Positions 45,757 through 55,380 of a stretch of 64,000 nucleotides of DNA are shown here, in pieces. Every line of letters starts with the position of its first letter. Positions within the stretch are counted from its first letter, which is position 1. The DNA is from Hymenobacter sp. BRD128 (GTDB taxonomy: Bacteria; Bacteroidota; Bacteroidia; Cytophagales; Hymenobacteraceae), in contig NZ_CP053910.1 of NCBI RefSeq assembly GCF_013256625.1, forward strand, positions 1 to 64,000, in the 5' to 3' direction. A model generated the notes under the pieces. The model did no database searches. It saw only the letters and a program-made list of their open reading frames with translations, and was not told where the DNA came from. The translations under genes and the position numbers were made by a program.

Positions 45757-47901
45757 ATGGAGCTTTCCGATGCTCAAAAAGAAGCTTTAAAAGCTTTTCG
45801 AATATTTCTAGAGCAGCCAAAGGAGCCAGTATTTCTGCTGCGGGGGTATGCGGGAACGGGCAAGACATTTTTGCTGAAGACGCTGCTAGCTGACCTGACG
45901 ACGCGAGAACGCAAGGCGGTGCTACTAGCCCCTACCGGGCGGGCAGCGCGGGTGATGGCGCACCAGGCAGGCCGGAATGACGCGGCAACTATTCACCGGG
46001 GCATCTATGACTTCCGGCACTTGAAGCCGTTGCAAGAAGGCAAGACCGATGCGGAGAAGTCATTCAAGTTCTATTTCGCGCTGGCAACCAATCAACAACC
46101 TAAGGGAACGGTGTTCGTGGTGGATGAGGCCTCCATGGTGGGCGACGCCTATAGTGAGTCAGAATTTTTCCGACTCGGGAGTGGGCACTTGCTGCGCGAC
46201 CTGCTGGAATACATAGCGCCGACGCCCTCTAATGGCTACAAGCTGCTATTGGTAGGCGACCGGGCACAGCTGCCGCCGGTGGGAGATGCCGACTCGTGGG
46301 CGCTGGACGAGGCCTGGCTAGGTCAGCGGCTAAATATCGCTCTTCCCCTTCCAGGAAAAGAACTAACTGAAGTAATGCGGCAGGCAGCGGGCAGCGGCAT
46401 TCTGGATAATGCTACGGTGGTGCGGGAGGCGTTGCGGTGCAAGCAGTTTGGGGGGTTGAAACTGACTCCGAGCGACGATGTGCGTCAGGTACAAGCCGGC
46501 GAGTTGCTGACTACCTACCTAGCAGCCGGGGGTAAGCCGGAGGCCCTAGGTAAGGCTATTATCGTGACGTACTCCAACAACCGGGCAAACTTTTACAACG
46601 CACAGGTGCGGCGGCACTTCTTCGGGGCCGGCATGACGGAGGAGTTTCCGGCACAGCCTGCTTTGCAGGTAGGTGACCGGCTAATGGTGACGCAGAATAA
46701 CTACCTCGACCGGCTGCAGCCTATCTACAACGGCGACTTTGCACTGGTGCAGCAGGTAGGCCGGCCTTACCAGCGACGGCGGCCGGTACGACTGAATAAA
46801 ACAGTAGTGCAGGTAGCCCTGACTTGGCGGCCGGTAAAGCTGAAGCTGCGCGGGGCCGATGGGCAGTACTACGAAGTAGAACGGCTGCTGCTAGACGACT
46901 TTCTGACCAGCGCCGACAATAGCCTACGGGCCGAACAGGTGAAGGCGCTTTACATCGACGCCGTAATCAGGTGGCGCGACAAAACGGGGCACGATGAGAA
47001 GCACCCAGACTTTAATCAGTTTTTGCAGGCCGACCGGGAATTCCACGTCCTACGGGCCAAGTATGGCTACGCTATTACCTGCCACAAAGCGCAGGGTGGC
47101 ACCTGGGAAACGGCCTTCGTAGACTTTAGCGGCCACAGCGGGCAGGCCCACTATTTCCGGTGGGTATACACAGCCTTGACGCGGGCCAGTAAAATGCTGT
47201 ACCTGCTGAGTGAAGGCAGCTTTACCCCATGGGAGAAGATGCGCGTGTTTGATCCCGCTGCTACCCCTCCTACCTCCGGTGGCGTAGCGCTGTGGCCCGA
47301 AGTAAAGCGGGCACAAACCGCCAGCTTTGACCCACTGGACGAGTTGGAGGCGCGCCTAGGCATTACCAAGCGCCCAGCGGCACAGCAGCAGCAATTCAGA
47401 CGGGTAGCCACGCAGCTGCGTGAAGTGGGGGCCGAAATAGAAACGGTGAGCGACCAACAGCACGCCCTGCGGTACGGGGTGCGGCGGGGTACTGCCCGTG
47501 GCGAAGTGTTGGCCTACTACAAGCAGGACATACCGCTTAGCAGCGTACAGCCCACTGACCGCCAGAACGCCCTCGCGATGGAAGCCGTGGCCAAGCTGAA
47601 CGAGCCCCTGCCCCTGCATACGGCCGTGGTACCGGTGATTTTTGGGCCTGACCTGCCGCCCACGCTGGCAGCATTTTACGAGGCATTTGCCGAGGCCGCC
47701 GCGCAGCAGGGCATCACTATCATGGCGGTGCAGCACAACGCCTACTGCGAGCGGTTCTTACTAGCCGATAACGTGGGGCTAGCCGATATGCTGGTGGACT
47801 ACGACGGCAAGGGGCGGCTGAAAAGCGTGCGGTTGAATAAGCACGATTCACCTGAGCTGGCGAACCGACTACATACATTACTGCAAACCCTGACCCATTA
47901 A
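45757..47901 (+). CDS. RecD-like superfamily 1 DNA helicase
   Basis: 714 residues. Walker A GYAGTGKTF (about 29-37), LLAPTGRAARVM (motif Ia), Walker B VFVVDEASMVGD (about 122-133), LLLVGDRAQLPPVGDAD (motif III), then a UvrD_C-2-type second domain with TCHKAQGGTWETAFVDFSG and VYTALTRASKMLYLL (Arg finger). The last ~170 residues (after FDPLDELEARLGI) are an extra domain that I do not recognise; it may mediate partner binding. Expected to unwind DNA 5'-3'. It is followed after 11 bp by the helical-repeat gene. Confidence 0.9.
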   Translation: MELSDAQKEALKAFRIFLEQPKEPVFLLRGYAGTGKTFLLKTLLADLTTRERKAVLLAPTGRAARVMAHQAGRNDAATIHRGIYDFRHLKPLQEGKTDAEKSFKFYFALATNQQPKGTVFVVDEASMVGDAYSESEFFRLGSGHLLRDLLEYIAPTPSNGYKLLLVGDRAQLPPVGDADSWALDEAWLGQRLNIALPLPGKELTEVMRQAAGSGILDNATVVREALRCKQFGGLKLTPSDDVRQVQAGELLTTYLAAGGKPEALGKAIIVTYSNNRANFYNAQVRRHFFGAGMTEEFPAQPALQVGDRLMVTQNNYLDRLQPIYNGDFALVQQVGRPYQRRRPVRLNKTVVQVALTWRPVKLKLRGADGQYYEVERLLLDDFLTSADNSLRAEQVKALYIDAVIRWRDKTGHDEKHPDFNQFLQADREFHVLRAKYGYAITCHKAQGGTWETAFVDFSGHSGQAHYFRWVYTALTRASKMLYLLSEGSFTPWEKMRVFDPAATPPTSGGVALWPEVKRAQTASFDPLDELEARLGITKRPAAQQQQFRRVATQLREVGAEIETVSDQQHALRYGVRRGTARGEVLAYYKQDIPLSSVQPTDRQNALAMEAVAKLNEPLPLHTAVVPVIFGPDLPPTLAAFYEAFAEAAAQQGITIMAVQHNAYCERFLLADNVGLADMLVDYDGKGRLKSVRLNKHDSPELANRLHTLLQTLTH

Positions 47902-47912
47902 TCCGCTACGCA

Positions 47913-49695
47913 ATGGCTGAAAGCATTACGACCTTATGCCAAACGGGCAACCTGGAAGCTGCTTACCGGCAGGCCTGCGCAAGCCTCGCGGAGCGACCGG
48001 ACAGCCAGTTCGCGCAGACTGACATGTTTACGGTAGTGCTGACTTGCCTGAAAAAGTACGGTGGGCAGGCCGATGTGGGGTCCACAGCGCGGTGGGTGCG
48101 CAAGCTGGCGGCGTTACAACTGCCGGGGGTAGTGTGGCGTGATGAGCAGCTGTGCTGGGAAATGCACAACCTGCTGCGCGTCTTATTCAAGCGCCCGTAT
48201 CCGCCGCACGCCGAGATTGCCGAACTGCTCCTGTCTCTCGTGGGGCTACCGCTAGTAGCGGTTTCCAGCGTGGGCCGGTCGCGCCTGCTGCAAGCGGCAC
48301 TAAAGTTTCGGGAGCAACTGCCGGCAGCGTGGTGGGACTGGTGGAATCTGGAACTGCTGCGACCAGAAGATTTTGTAAAAGAGAGCTACACCCCAGCCGG
48401 AACAGGTAAAGCTATCCGACTACCAGCCCTGGCCGAATCGGCCTACGGAAGCTACACGAAAAGCCTGCTGAAACGCTTGACGGCTGGGGCGAGCAGTGCC
48501 CGCGATGCGATAGCCGCAGCGGAGGCGTTGATACCGAAGATGGAGGCCCTCGCCGCCGACCATGCTGATTACAGTTGGCTAGGGTATCATCGGGCCAAGC
48601 TACTAGTAGCGTTAGGTGACACGGCCGCGGCTCTGCCGACGCTGCTGCAGATTGTGCGGCAAAAAAGCACCGAGTACTGGGCGTGCGTGGCAGCTGCTGG
48701 GCGAAACGCTGCGGTCCACCGATGCTGAGGCGGCGCTAGCCTGCTACTACCGCGCCGCCCAGTGTCCGGCCGATGAGATGTACCTGGGCCGCCTACGCGA
48801 AACGCTCGCCGGAATGCTACACGCCGCCGGGCATCTGAACGAGGCGCAACAGCAGCTGCGCCTACTAGCACAAGCCCGTCAAAGCGAGGGCAAGTCATTA
48901 CCCCAAACGGCCGGGCAGCTGGCTAGCCAACCGTGGTTTAGCCAAGTTCACACGCCGGACAAAACTATAGCAGCTACTCTGCTGGCTACTGCTGAAGAAG
49001 CCGCCTATGGAGACTTGCCCTGGCAGTCGGTAGCGTTACAATACATTGAGGACGAGCAGCCTGATAAGCCGGCGCTGGCTCGGCTACTACCAATTGGCGA
49101 GGGAGTGCGCCCGCTAAATGTGCCACTCAAGAAGTATCGGTGGCTGAGTAAGTCGCCGGTAGGCACACCATTGCAAGTAAAGTGCGAGTCAGTGGCGGGG
49201 CGGCTAAAAGTAGTACTGCTGCAACAGCGGCCAACGGGCACGTTATGGGATGTGGTACCCGCGCAAATAGCCGTCGTCACGAACCTATCGCCTGACAAGG
49301 CCAGGGCATTCTTTACGGCGGCACCAGGGCAGTACGGAGCCATTCAGCTGGCGGAGGTAAACCTAGGCAGTATTCAACCAGGCGACTCGGTGCAAGTGCG
49401 ACTACTAGCCAGGGAGAAGGACGGAGTCGTGCGCCATACAGTACTGGCCGCCGAGTCTACCTCGGCAACCGCACCGGCCAGCGTATGCCGAAGCTTTAAA
49501 GGACCACTACGACTGCACGCCAAGGGCTTCGGATTTGCCGACAATATTTTTCTGCCGCCGCATGTGATTACACAATGGGGCTTGGCCGAGGGAAATGAAG
49601 TAAGCGGCTGGGCAGCTTTAACACATAATCGCGTGAAAAGCAAGGATGAATGGAGTGCGGTTAGAATTGATAGCCGACTAACAGAAGTTTGTTAA
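47913..49695 (+). pseudogene. Helical-repeat protein, frameshifted by a GCGT duplication
   Basis: Two overlapping frames form one gene of about 592 residues. The first (47913-48728) begins MAESITTLCQTGNLEAAYRQ and is TPR-like; the second carries on as WQLLGETLRSTDAEAALACY to LTEVC at 49695. The junction has GCGTGCGT at 48681-48688; removing one GCGT gives a continuous EYWAWQLLGET. The C-terminus is beta-rich with two OB/cold-shock-like repeats (GRLKVVLLQQRPTGTLWDVV; FKGPLRLHAKGFGFADNIFL). It resembles DUF7017-type proteins of helicase-linked conflict systems, but this is an uncertain memory. Cotranscribed with the helicase. Either inactive, switched off by slippage, or a sequencing error. Confidence 0.75.
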
Positions 49696-50170
49696 AAATA
49701 CCTCTTTTTGCTGTAAATGCACTGTCTGTAAGTGTTCAATGAGGTGCTCTCGTTACTTATTCGCTATCTTATAATTTAGGATATGTTCGGTAGTGCGCCT
49801 CCATCGCCGCCCCAACGGCCGCCAGCGTCCCCCCAACGGGCGCGCCGCGGGAAAGGGCCACTGCCACTTTGCCCGGGGCCCCGCTAGCACGGGAGCCCGC
49901 GGCCGGGTGGGCCTGCTGGGCGTTGCCATCCCCTTACAAGCAGACGTTGCGGTCTCAGTGCGCGTTAACCAAGCCCGTTGCGGACGCCTGGGACTTTCAC
50001 AGCCCCCGGTAAGCCTGCGCTGGACGAGCCCGCCGTTTGGGAAGCGCGTGAGCGGTCTATTCGGCCGTCAACCGGGCGACGAAGGCAGCCAGCGGCGCGT
50101 AACAGCGCGCGCAAAACAGGGAGTGCGCCCTACAAAAGGGTCTTTTTACGCCTGGCGGGGCGCTCCGCTT
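49696..50170. other. Non-coding stretch after the helicase operon
   Basis: About 475 bases. The first 90 are AT-rich, then composition becomes very GC-rich. Open frames on the plus strand are Arg/Pro-rich and look non-coding. I see no gene; the segment may be leader or origin DNA for the structured repeats that follow. Confidence 0.5.
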
Positions 50171-50214
50171 GTCTAGAACCCTGTCTAAAACCCCTTTTAG
50201 ACAGGGTTCTAGAC
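50171..50214. repeat. Perfect 20-bp stem hairpin
   Basis: GTCTAGAACCCTGTCTAAAA (50171-50190) and its exact inverse (50195-50214) are separated by CCCC. The right arm merges into the first 21-bp tandem repeat, whose core GTTTTAGAC is the same motif as in the arms. It could act as a terminator, a cruciform or a protein-binding site. Confidence 0.85.
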
Positions 50215-50310
50215 AAAATCAGCGGGGTTTTAGATAAAATCAGTAGGGTTTTAGACAAAAACGGCGGGGTTTTAGATAATTCACGCCAGGTTTTAGACAA
50301 CAGCCCCCCT
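50206..50310 (+). repeat. Five 21-bp tandem repeats (GTTTTAGAyAAAAnCnGnGG)
   Basis: Units begin at 50206, 50227, 50248, 50269 and 50290, each starting GTTTTAGA (first GTTCTAGA). The first three are well conserved (GTTTTAGACAAAAACGGCGG type) and the last two diverge in their 3' half. Immediately after comes GTCTAAAC, an inverted half unit. Exact 21-bp spacing puts each GTTTTAGA on the same helical face, as in iterons or partition sites. A plus-strand open frame reads them as VLDKISG-like heptads, which I regard as incidental. Confidence 0.8.
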
Positions 50311-50616
50311 GGTGTCTAAACCGCGGCCGCCAGGTGTCCTCCGGCCGCCACGAGCCCGTGCGAGCGGCGCGGTGTGCTCGCCCCGCGGGCGGCCGGCCTC
50401 GGGGTTATGTCCGGGGCCAGGCAGGGGCCCACTCGGCAAACCCGGGGCAGTAGCTCGCCGGACCGGTGCTGCTATCGGGCTAGCGATTGTCTCGGTAGGG
50501 CGCTTTGGCCGCGGTAGGCCCTGCCACGGGGCCAAGGCGGTGGTCGTTTGGGCTTGGGCCGTCGCGACTAGTAAGCCACAACCGGCCGCGAGGATACCGG
50601 CAGCGAGACGAGGCAT
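50293..50616 (-). CDS. Putative small secreted proline-rich protein
   Basis: 107 residues from ATG 50616. MPRLAAGILAAGCGLLVATA followed by QAQ looks like a signal peptide. The rest is rich in Pro, Arg, Gly and Ala (TTTALAPWQGLPRPKRPTET). I do not recognise a family. The end of the frame runs into the tandem-repeat region. A signal peptide in frame supports coding, but the GC-rich composition alone could give such a frame. Confidence 0.45.
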   Translation of the reverse strand: MPRLAAGILAAGCGLLVATAQAQTTTALAPWQGLPRPKRPTETIASPIAAPVRRATAPGLPSGPLPGPGHNPEAGRPRGEHTAPLARARGGRRTPGGRGLDTRGAVV

Positions 50617-50938
50617 TTCGTGAAAAGTGGGAACCTCGTGGTGGCGGGCTGGCGGGAAGGGAGGGCAGAAAGGGCCCAGCTACCTACGTTGACGAAAAAA
50701 GCCAGTTTGGGTAGTCGGACCAAGCAAGTGCGCGGGCCCTTCCTTAGGCGCACGTAGCAGTCACTTCCTCCTAAAAGCTCTCCCGTGGCTAGCCTAAATG
50801 GGGGCTGAAAACCGTCACTTTTCCGCGAGATGTCCAGGTAGCTTGCCTACGTGAAGTGGCTTTTCCAAGGAACAAGAGGGGAAAATACTTTCTCTAACTG
50901 CCCCCTAAACGCGCTTGAGCGGGTCGGCTGTGTTCGCG
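50617..50938. other. Intergenic DNA
   Basis: About 320 bases with no recognisable gene, downstream of the TonB-dependent receptor and upstream of the small secreted protein. No clear terminator was identified. Confidence 0.4.
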
Positions 50939-53466
50939 CTAGCTGCCCCCGCCACCCTGGCCACTCCCGCCGCCCTTGATGTCGTCATTGCGGATGCTCT
51001 TGCGCTGGCGCGTGGCCTGCTGTTGCTGGCCAAAGCGATAGGTGAAGCCCAGTCGAAACTGGCGCTGCTGGTTGGTGAAGCGGCTGGTCTGCGAAAAGGT
51101 GGGCGTGGCCGTCTCGTACGCAAACGTGCGCTGCGCCGTGAAGGGGTACTGGGCATTGAACGAGAGGTCGGCCCGGCCCTTGAGCAGCGTCTGGCGCAGG
51201 CCCAAGCCGTAGTAGACAAAGCCGCTGCTGCGCCCCTGCAGCGTCGGCCGGGCCAGGTTGTGAAACAGATTGCCCTGCAGCGTCAGCGTCTTGGTCGCTT
51301 TGTAGGAAGTATTGACGTTGTAGTTGCCGGCGAAACCGCTGCGCGTCACCTCCAGGGCCGTGCTGCGCAGCAGCAAATACTGCACGTTACCCCCCCCGCT
51401 CAGACTCCACTTTTCCGTGGGCTTGGCCGACACGTAGCCGTTGAGCTGAAAGGCCGTGTTGCTGGCCACGTTGGCGCTGGTGGTCAGCACCAGGTTGGGG
51501 TCGGGTGCAATCTCGTCAGGCACGGGCAACAGGGGCTGGGTGCTGGCAAAGCTCACGCGCTCGATGGAATTACCCGTGCGCAAGACGGAAAGCGCCACGT
51601 TGAAGGACGTCGTTTTGATGAAGTTGTTGTAGCTCAGTTCCACTGAGTGCGTCAACTCGGGGTCCAGGTCGGGGTTGCCGTAGGAGTAGCTGATGGGATT
51701 GCTGCGGTTGACGTAGGGGTTCAGGAAGTAGATGTAGGGCCGGCTAATGCGGCGGCTATAGGCCAAGCGTAGACTGCTGGTTTTGCTGAGCTCGTAGCTC
51801 ACGTTGGCGTTGGGCAGCGGCGTGACGTAGCTGCGATAGGGAATACCGGTGTTCGTATTGGCAAACTCGGCCCAGAGGCCCGTGCGCTCCACGCGCCCCC
51901 CTAGGCCGAGGTGCAGCTTCTCCGAGGCGTTAAAGTTGTACGTGGCATACGCCGCTTCCACGTCCTGGCGGTAGTCGAAGGCGGTGCCGCGGAACCGGGA
52001 CGTAGCAAACTCGGGGGCGAGGGCCGGAAACAGGGTGTCGACCTGCGCCTGCGAGCCCGTCAGGCGCAAGATGCCCTTCACGCCAAACTCTAGCGTCTTC
52101 TTCTCCCCCAGGGGCAAGGTGTAGTCACTTTGCAGCGTGTATTCGTGGCCCGGCAGGCGGGTGGTGCTGCGCTCGCGGTAGCTGGCTAGGCTCACGTCAA
52201 GCGCCTGGTCGCTGTTATTGAACTGGTTAAATTCGTAGCCGTTGCGGTTGCCATTGTAGGCATATTGCACCAGGGTGCTCCACTCGCGCCGCTCCTGCTT
52301 GTAGGTGCGGGTATAGGTGCCGGTCACCTCGGCGTTGCCGCCGTTGTAGGTCGAGCGCGTGTCGCGCAGAAACAGGGCCCCGAAGCCGGGCAGCGGCGTA
52401 GAGTAACGGTTCAGGTTGCCCGACTGGTTGGCGCCGCCGTAGCTGAAAAAGGAGCCGTTGAGCGAGAAGCTGTGGTGCTCGGCGGGGTCATAGTCGAGGC
52501 CGAGCGAGCCCGAGCCGTAGTAGCCCGTGTTGCTGCCCGTGCCGTCCTGGCGCAGCGTGTCAGTGCGGGTAGGGCGGTAGGTTATCTGCTCGCTGCTCGA
52601 CGCGCTGTGACTGTTATAGTTCAGCCCCCGTTGAGCGAGGAGGTGAAGTTGAACTTGCCCTGGCGGAAGTTGAGCGAGCCGTTGCCGTTGCTGCCGCGGT
52701 TGCCAGCGTTGGCCCCCACCGTGCCGTTGAGGCCCTGCTTAGCCCCTTTTTTAAGCACGATGTTGATGATGCCGGCCGTGCCCTCCCCGTCGTACTTGGC
52801 GGGCGGGGTGGTAATCACCTCCACCGATTTAATCTGGTCGGCCGGGATACTTTTGAGGGCTTCCTTCAGGTTGGCGGCCAGCGTGGGCGAGGGCTTGTTG
52901 TTAATCAGGACCTTGAAGTTGCTGTTACCGCGCATCGTGACGTTGTCGTCGCCGTCAATAGCGAGCAGGGGGGCCTTGCGCAGCACGTCCTGGGCCGTGC
53001 CGCCGGCGTTGGTCACGTCCTGGTCGGCGTTGTAGACGAGGCGGTCCGGCCGGACTTCCATGAGCGGCTTTTGGCCGACCACCACCGCTTCGCCTAGTTT
53101 TTGCGCCGTAGTGGGTAGCCGAATGGGGCCTAGTGCCAGCCGGCCGTCGGTCACGGTCACGGCCTGCGTACGCACGCCATAGCCCACGAAGCTGATGCGT
53201 AAGCGGTAAGCACCGGCCTTGAGCTTGGTTAATTCAAAATGCCCCTGCTCGTCCGCTGATTGCCCCGCCACGGCTTTTTCGGAAGGGGCCGGTGGCAGGA
53301 GCACGACCGTGGCAAAGGGCACCGGCTTTTGCGTAAGCGAATCGAGTACGGTGCCCGTCAGCGAGCCACTGCCTGTGCTAGACGATTGGGCGGCCGCTGG
53401 CGGGCCAAGTACTGAGCAGAATACTAGTAACAGTAGCCGGCAAGCCAGCGGGACCACGTGCTTCAT
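50939..53466 (-). pseudogene. TonB-dependent outer-membrane receptor, frameshifted at a G5 run
   Basis: One ancestral gene of about 840 residues. From ATG 53466: signal peptide (MKHVVPLACRLLLLVFCSVL), carboxypeptidase-regulatory-like domain (GSLTGTVLDSLTQKPVPFAT) and plug domain (VVVGQKPLMEVRPDRLVYNA, GVGAN-type 'GTAGIINIVLKKGAKQGLNG'). The frame stops at 52621 after FTSSLNGG. In the next frame it goes on LNYNSHSASSSEQITYRP and through the outer-membrane beta-barrel to the end at 50939 (RFGQQQQATRQRKSIRNDD). The shift is at five G (52625-52629, minus strand). It would import a siderophore, sugar or metal complex; the substrate is unknown. Either a decayed gene, a phase-variable one or a sequencing indel. 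Confidence 0.85.
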
Positions 53467-53696
53467 GAAACGGCAGGTAAAATAAGGACAAGAAGCCCTT
53501 CTTAACCAATTGGCTACCACTCGCTACATAGCGCCAAAGGTCGCCATCGATGCGAACCTAACTAAATTACCAGTTGAATATTGTGGCAGTTAAAAATGCA
53601 TTTTTAGTACCCAAGAAGCTGGCAGCTTGAAGTTGGCGTTCTGCACCCAGCGCGTTGCCAGAAAAGAGCGGTTGTTTGCCAAACAGTTTGCTAAGA

Positions 53697-54142
53697 TTGG
53701 CCTTGGTTAAAAGTTTGGTACAAAGGTTAAACGAGCGGCCATTCAGTGGGCGTATCAAGGCGCCCTACTGCGTGGAGGGAGGGGCCAGGAAGCTATGCTA
53801 TGCTATGCTGGCTCCCGCCAATCGGGGACTGTTAGGCAGGTAGAAAGGGGGCCACAAAGTGGAACCACTTATCTAGGCTACTGGCCCCACCTTGTTGACC
53901 GGTTTGGCCCACCCAGCGAGGCTGCCTACAGGAGGGCCAACGACAACCAGTTCAACCCGGGATGAACGAGGGGACGACTCGCGGAAGGGTGGCTAGCGCG
54001 CAAGCTTTTGGGCGAGTTCAACTTCTTTGGTAGACCACGCAAAAGCCCGCTCAGTGAATATAGGAGTAGTATTCATGGGCAAGTGGAAGCCGATTTCCAG
54101 CCCGTCGTTTAACCTTTGTACCAAACTTTTAACCAAGGCCAA
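53697..54142. mobile_element. 446-bp MITE-like element with perfect 38-bp inverted ends
   Basis: 53697-53734 and 54105-54142 are exact inverted repeats (TTGGCCTTGGTTAAAAGTTT, continuing to GGTTAAACGA). The ~370 bp between contains no credible gene and a short ATGCT tandem run near 53800. A short non-coding segment between long perfect inverted ends is what a MITE or deleted IS looks like. The ends do not match any full element in this window. Confidence 0.7.
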
Positions 54143-54200
54143 GATTTGGCCAAGCACCAAGCAGGTAGGGGTTCTTTTAGTAAGTGGACATAATCCTACG

Positions 54201-54485
54201 CTAAGCGCCAGTTTTTAACGGCCGTAGTCCGGACAGCAGTTCGGTGTCGTCGGGCAGGAGCGAGTAGCGCCCGAGGCGATTAATGTGCTGGTAGCGCGCC
54301 GGCGAGAGGAACCGCAGGTCTTCGGCAGCGACTGCTTGCCCTTCACGCCGCAGTTGGGCGACCACTTCCTGCATATAGCGGGTATTTCAGACCACGACCA
54401 GGTTGGTAAGCAGGTTCAGGCAGCGCACGGTTTCCTGTTGCTGCTCGTCCTGCTGGCGGCGCAGGGCCCCGTCGCCGCCGAACCA
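54201..54485 (-). pseudogene. Tn3-family tnpA C-terminal remnant
   Basis: Read leftward: WFGGDGALRRQQDEQQQETV, CLNLLTNLVVV, TGA at 54387-54389 in place of the usual Trp, NTRYMQEVVAQLRREGQAVA, FLSPARYQHINRLGRYSLLP, ending TAG at 54201. These are the last ~95 residues of a Tn3-family transposase, different from A and B. The upstream part is cut off by the miniature element at 54486. Confidence 0.8.
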
Positions 54486-54768
54486 GGGGTGTTGTTAAAC
54501 AACTAGGGGAAAACCTCCGACTCGGCCGCACAGCTGCCCGCTTTTGTAATTAGCGCCCTGGTTGACAACACATTGCTCAATATTTGGGCAAAGTGATTGT
54601 CTGAACGTTCCTTAACGCAATCGAAAGCGGGTAGCCAAAACGAACGTTTATACTATTGTTCACCCCATCATACCAGCCATTCGATTGCCTAACAACAGGT
54701 TAGGTTCGGACAGAGGGTAGTTGCGCCCCTGAGTCGGAGGGTTTTCCCTAGTTATTTAACAACACTCC
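54486..54768. mobile_element. Tn3-derived inverted-repeat miniature element (TIME-like)
   Basis: 283 bp bounded by inverted 38-bp repeats (54486-54523 and 54731-54768) that are nearly the same as the ends of transposon B; the left one differs from B's right end at one base. The ~207-bp interior encodes nothing obvious. It should be movable in trans by TnpA B. It lies at the broken edge of a Tn3 tnpA remnant. No 5-bp duplication is seen, so the flanks may have rearranged. Confidence 0.75.
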
Positions 54769-54930
54769 ATGAAGAGTTGCAGCTCGTATTCGAACGCGTA
54801 CTCGGACGCGTGGTCGGCGCCGGCCACCCGGGAAAGGACGGACATGGGCAACAAGCGGGTGGAAGGACCAGGTTTACGAAATGCCCCACCGGGGGTTCGT
54901 CCGCAAATCCATGTGGGGTGGAAGCGTGGC

Positions 54931-55356
54931 TTACCTCGTCGGCGTACCCTGGCCAAAATGCGCCTGCATTAGCTGGGTAATTTTTTCGCTGGTGAGCGGT
55001 TTGGTCAGGTAACCGGCGATGGGCAGGTGCTGCATCTTGACTACGTCGTCGGAGTTAAGGGAGGTGGTGAGCATGATGATGACCACGGGCGGGTCCCGGT
55101 GCCGGGGCCGCTGGGCGTAGGCCTGCAGGAACTCGATGCCGTTCATGCGCGGCATTTTCATGTCGAGCAGAATCAGGGCCGGGCAGGTGGGCGAGGTGGG
55201 CAGGTCGCAGTGGGTGTGCAGCAAGTCGAGGGCGTCTTGCCCGTTGCCGGCCACCAGCACAGTGTCGGTGATGGCCAGACGTTCAAGTAGCCGCTGATTA
55301 AGGAAATTAGTGGTGTCGTCGTCGTCGACGAGCAGGACACAGGAAATAACGGACAT
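54931..55356 (-). CDS. Single-domain response regulator
   Basis: About 141 residues from ATG 55356 (MSVISCVLLVDDDDTTNFLN). Only a receiver domain: acidic pocket LLVDDDD, phospho-Asp in ALILLDMKMPRMNGIEFLQA, Thr/Ser and Lys in IIMLTTSLNSDD ... GYLTKPLTSEK. No output domain, so it acts by protein contact or as a phosphorelay carrier. It starts 24 bp after the stop of the upstream PAS kinase, its likely phosphodonor. Confidence 0.92.
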   Translation of the reverse strand: MSVISCVLLVDDDDTTNFLNQRLLERLAITDTVLVAGNGQDALDLLHTHCDLPTSPTCPALILLDMKMPRMNGIEFLQAYAQRPRHRDPPVVIIMLTTSLNSDDVVKMQHLPIAGYLTKPLTSEKITQLMQAHFGQGTPTR

Positions 55357-55380
55357 GTAGGGGAGACGTAGCGCAAGCAA

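Noticed and set aside
50206..50310. Possible CRISPR array
   Set aside because: Units are contiguous 21-bp tandem repeats without spacers, and no cas genes are present.
49978..50319. Open frame across the 21-bp repeats giving VLDKISG-like heptads
   Set aside because: The upstream part has Arg/Pro-rich non-coding composition, and the heptads follow from the 21-bp DNA period; the perfect hairpin points to a DNA or RNA function.
54756..54956. Minus-strand 66-codon frame next to the miniature element
   Set aside because: No recognisable family; it crosses the terminal repeat of the element and is probably a chance frame or a scrap.
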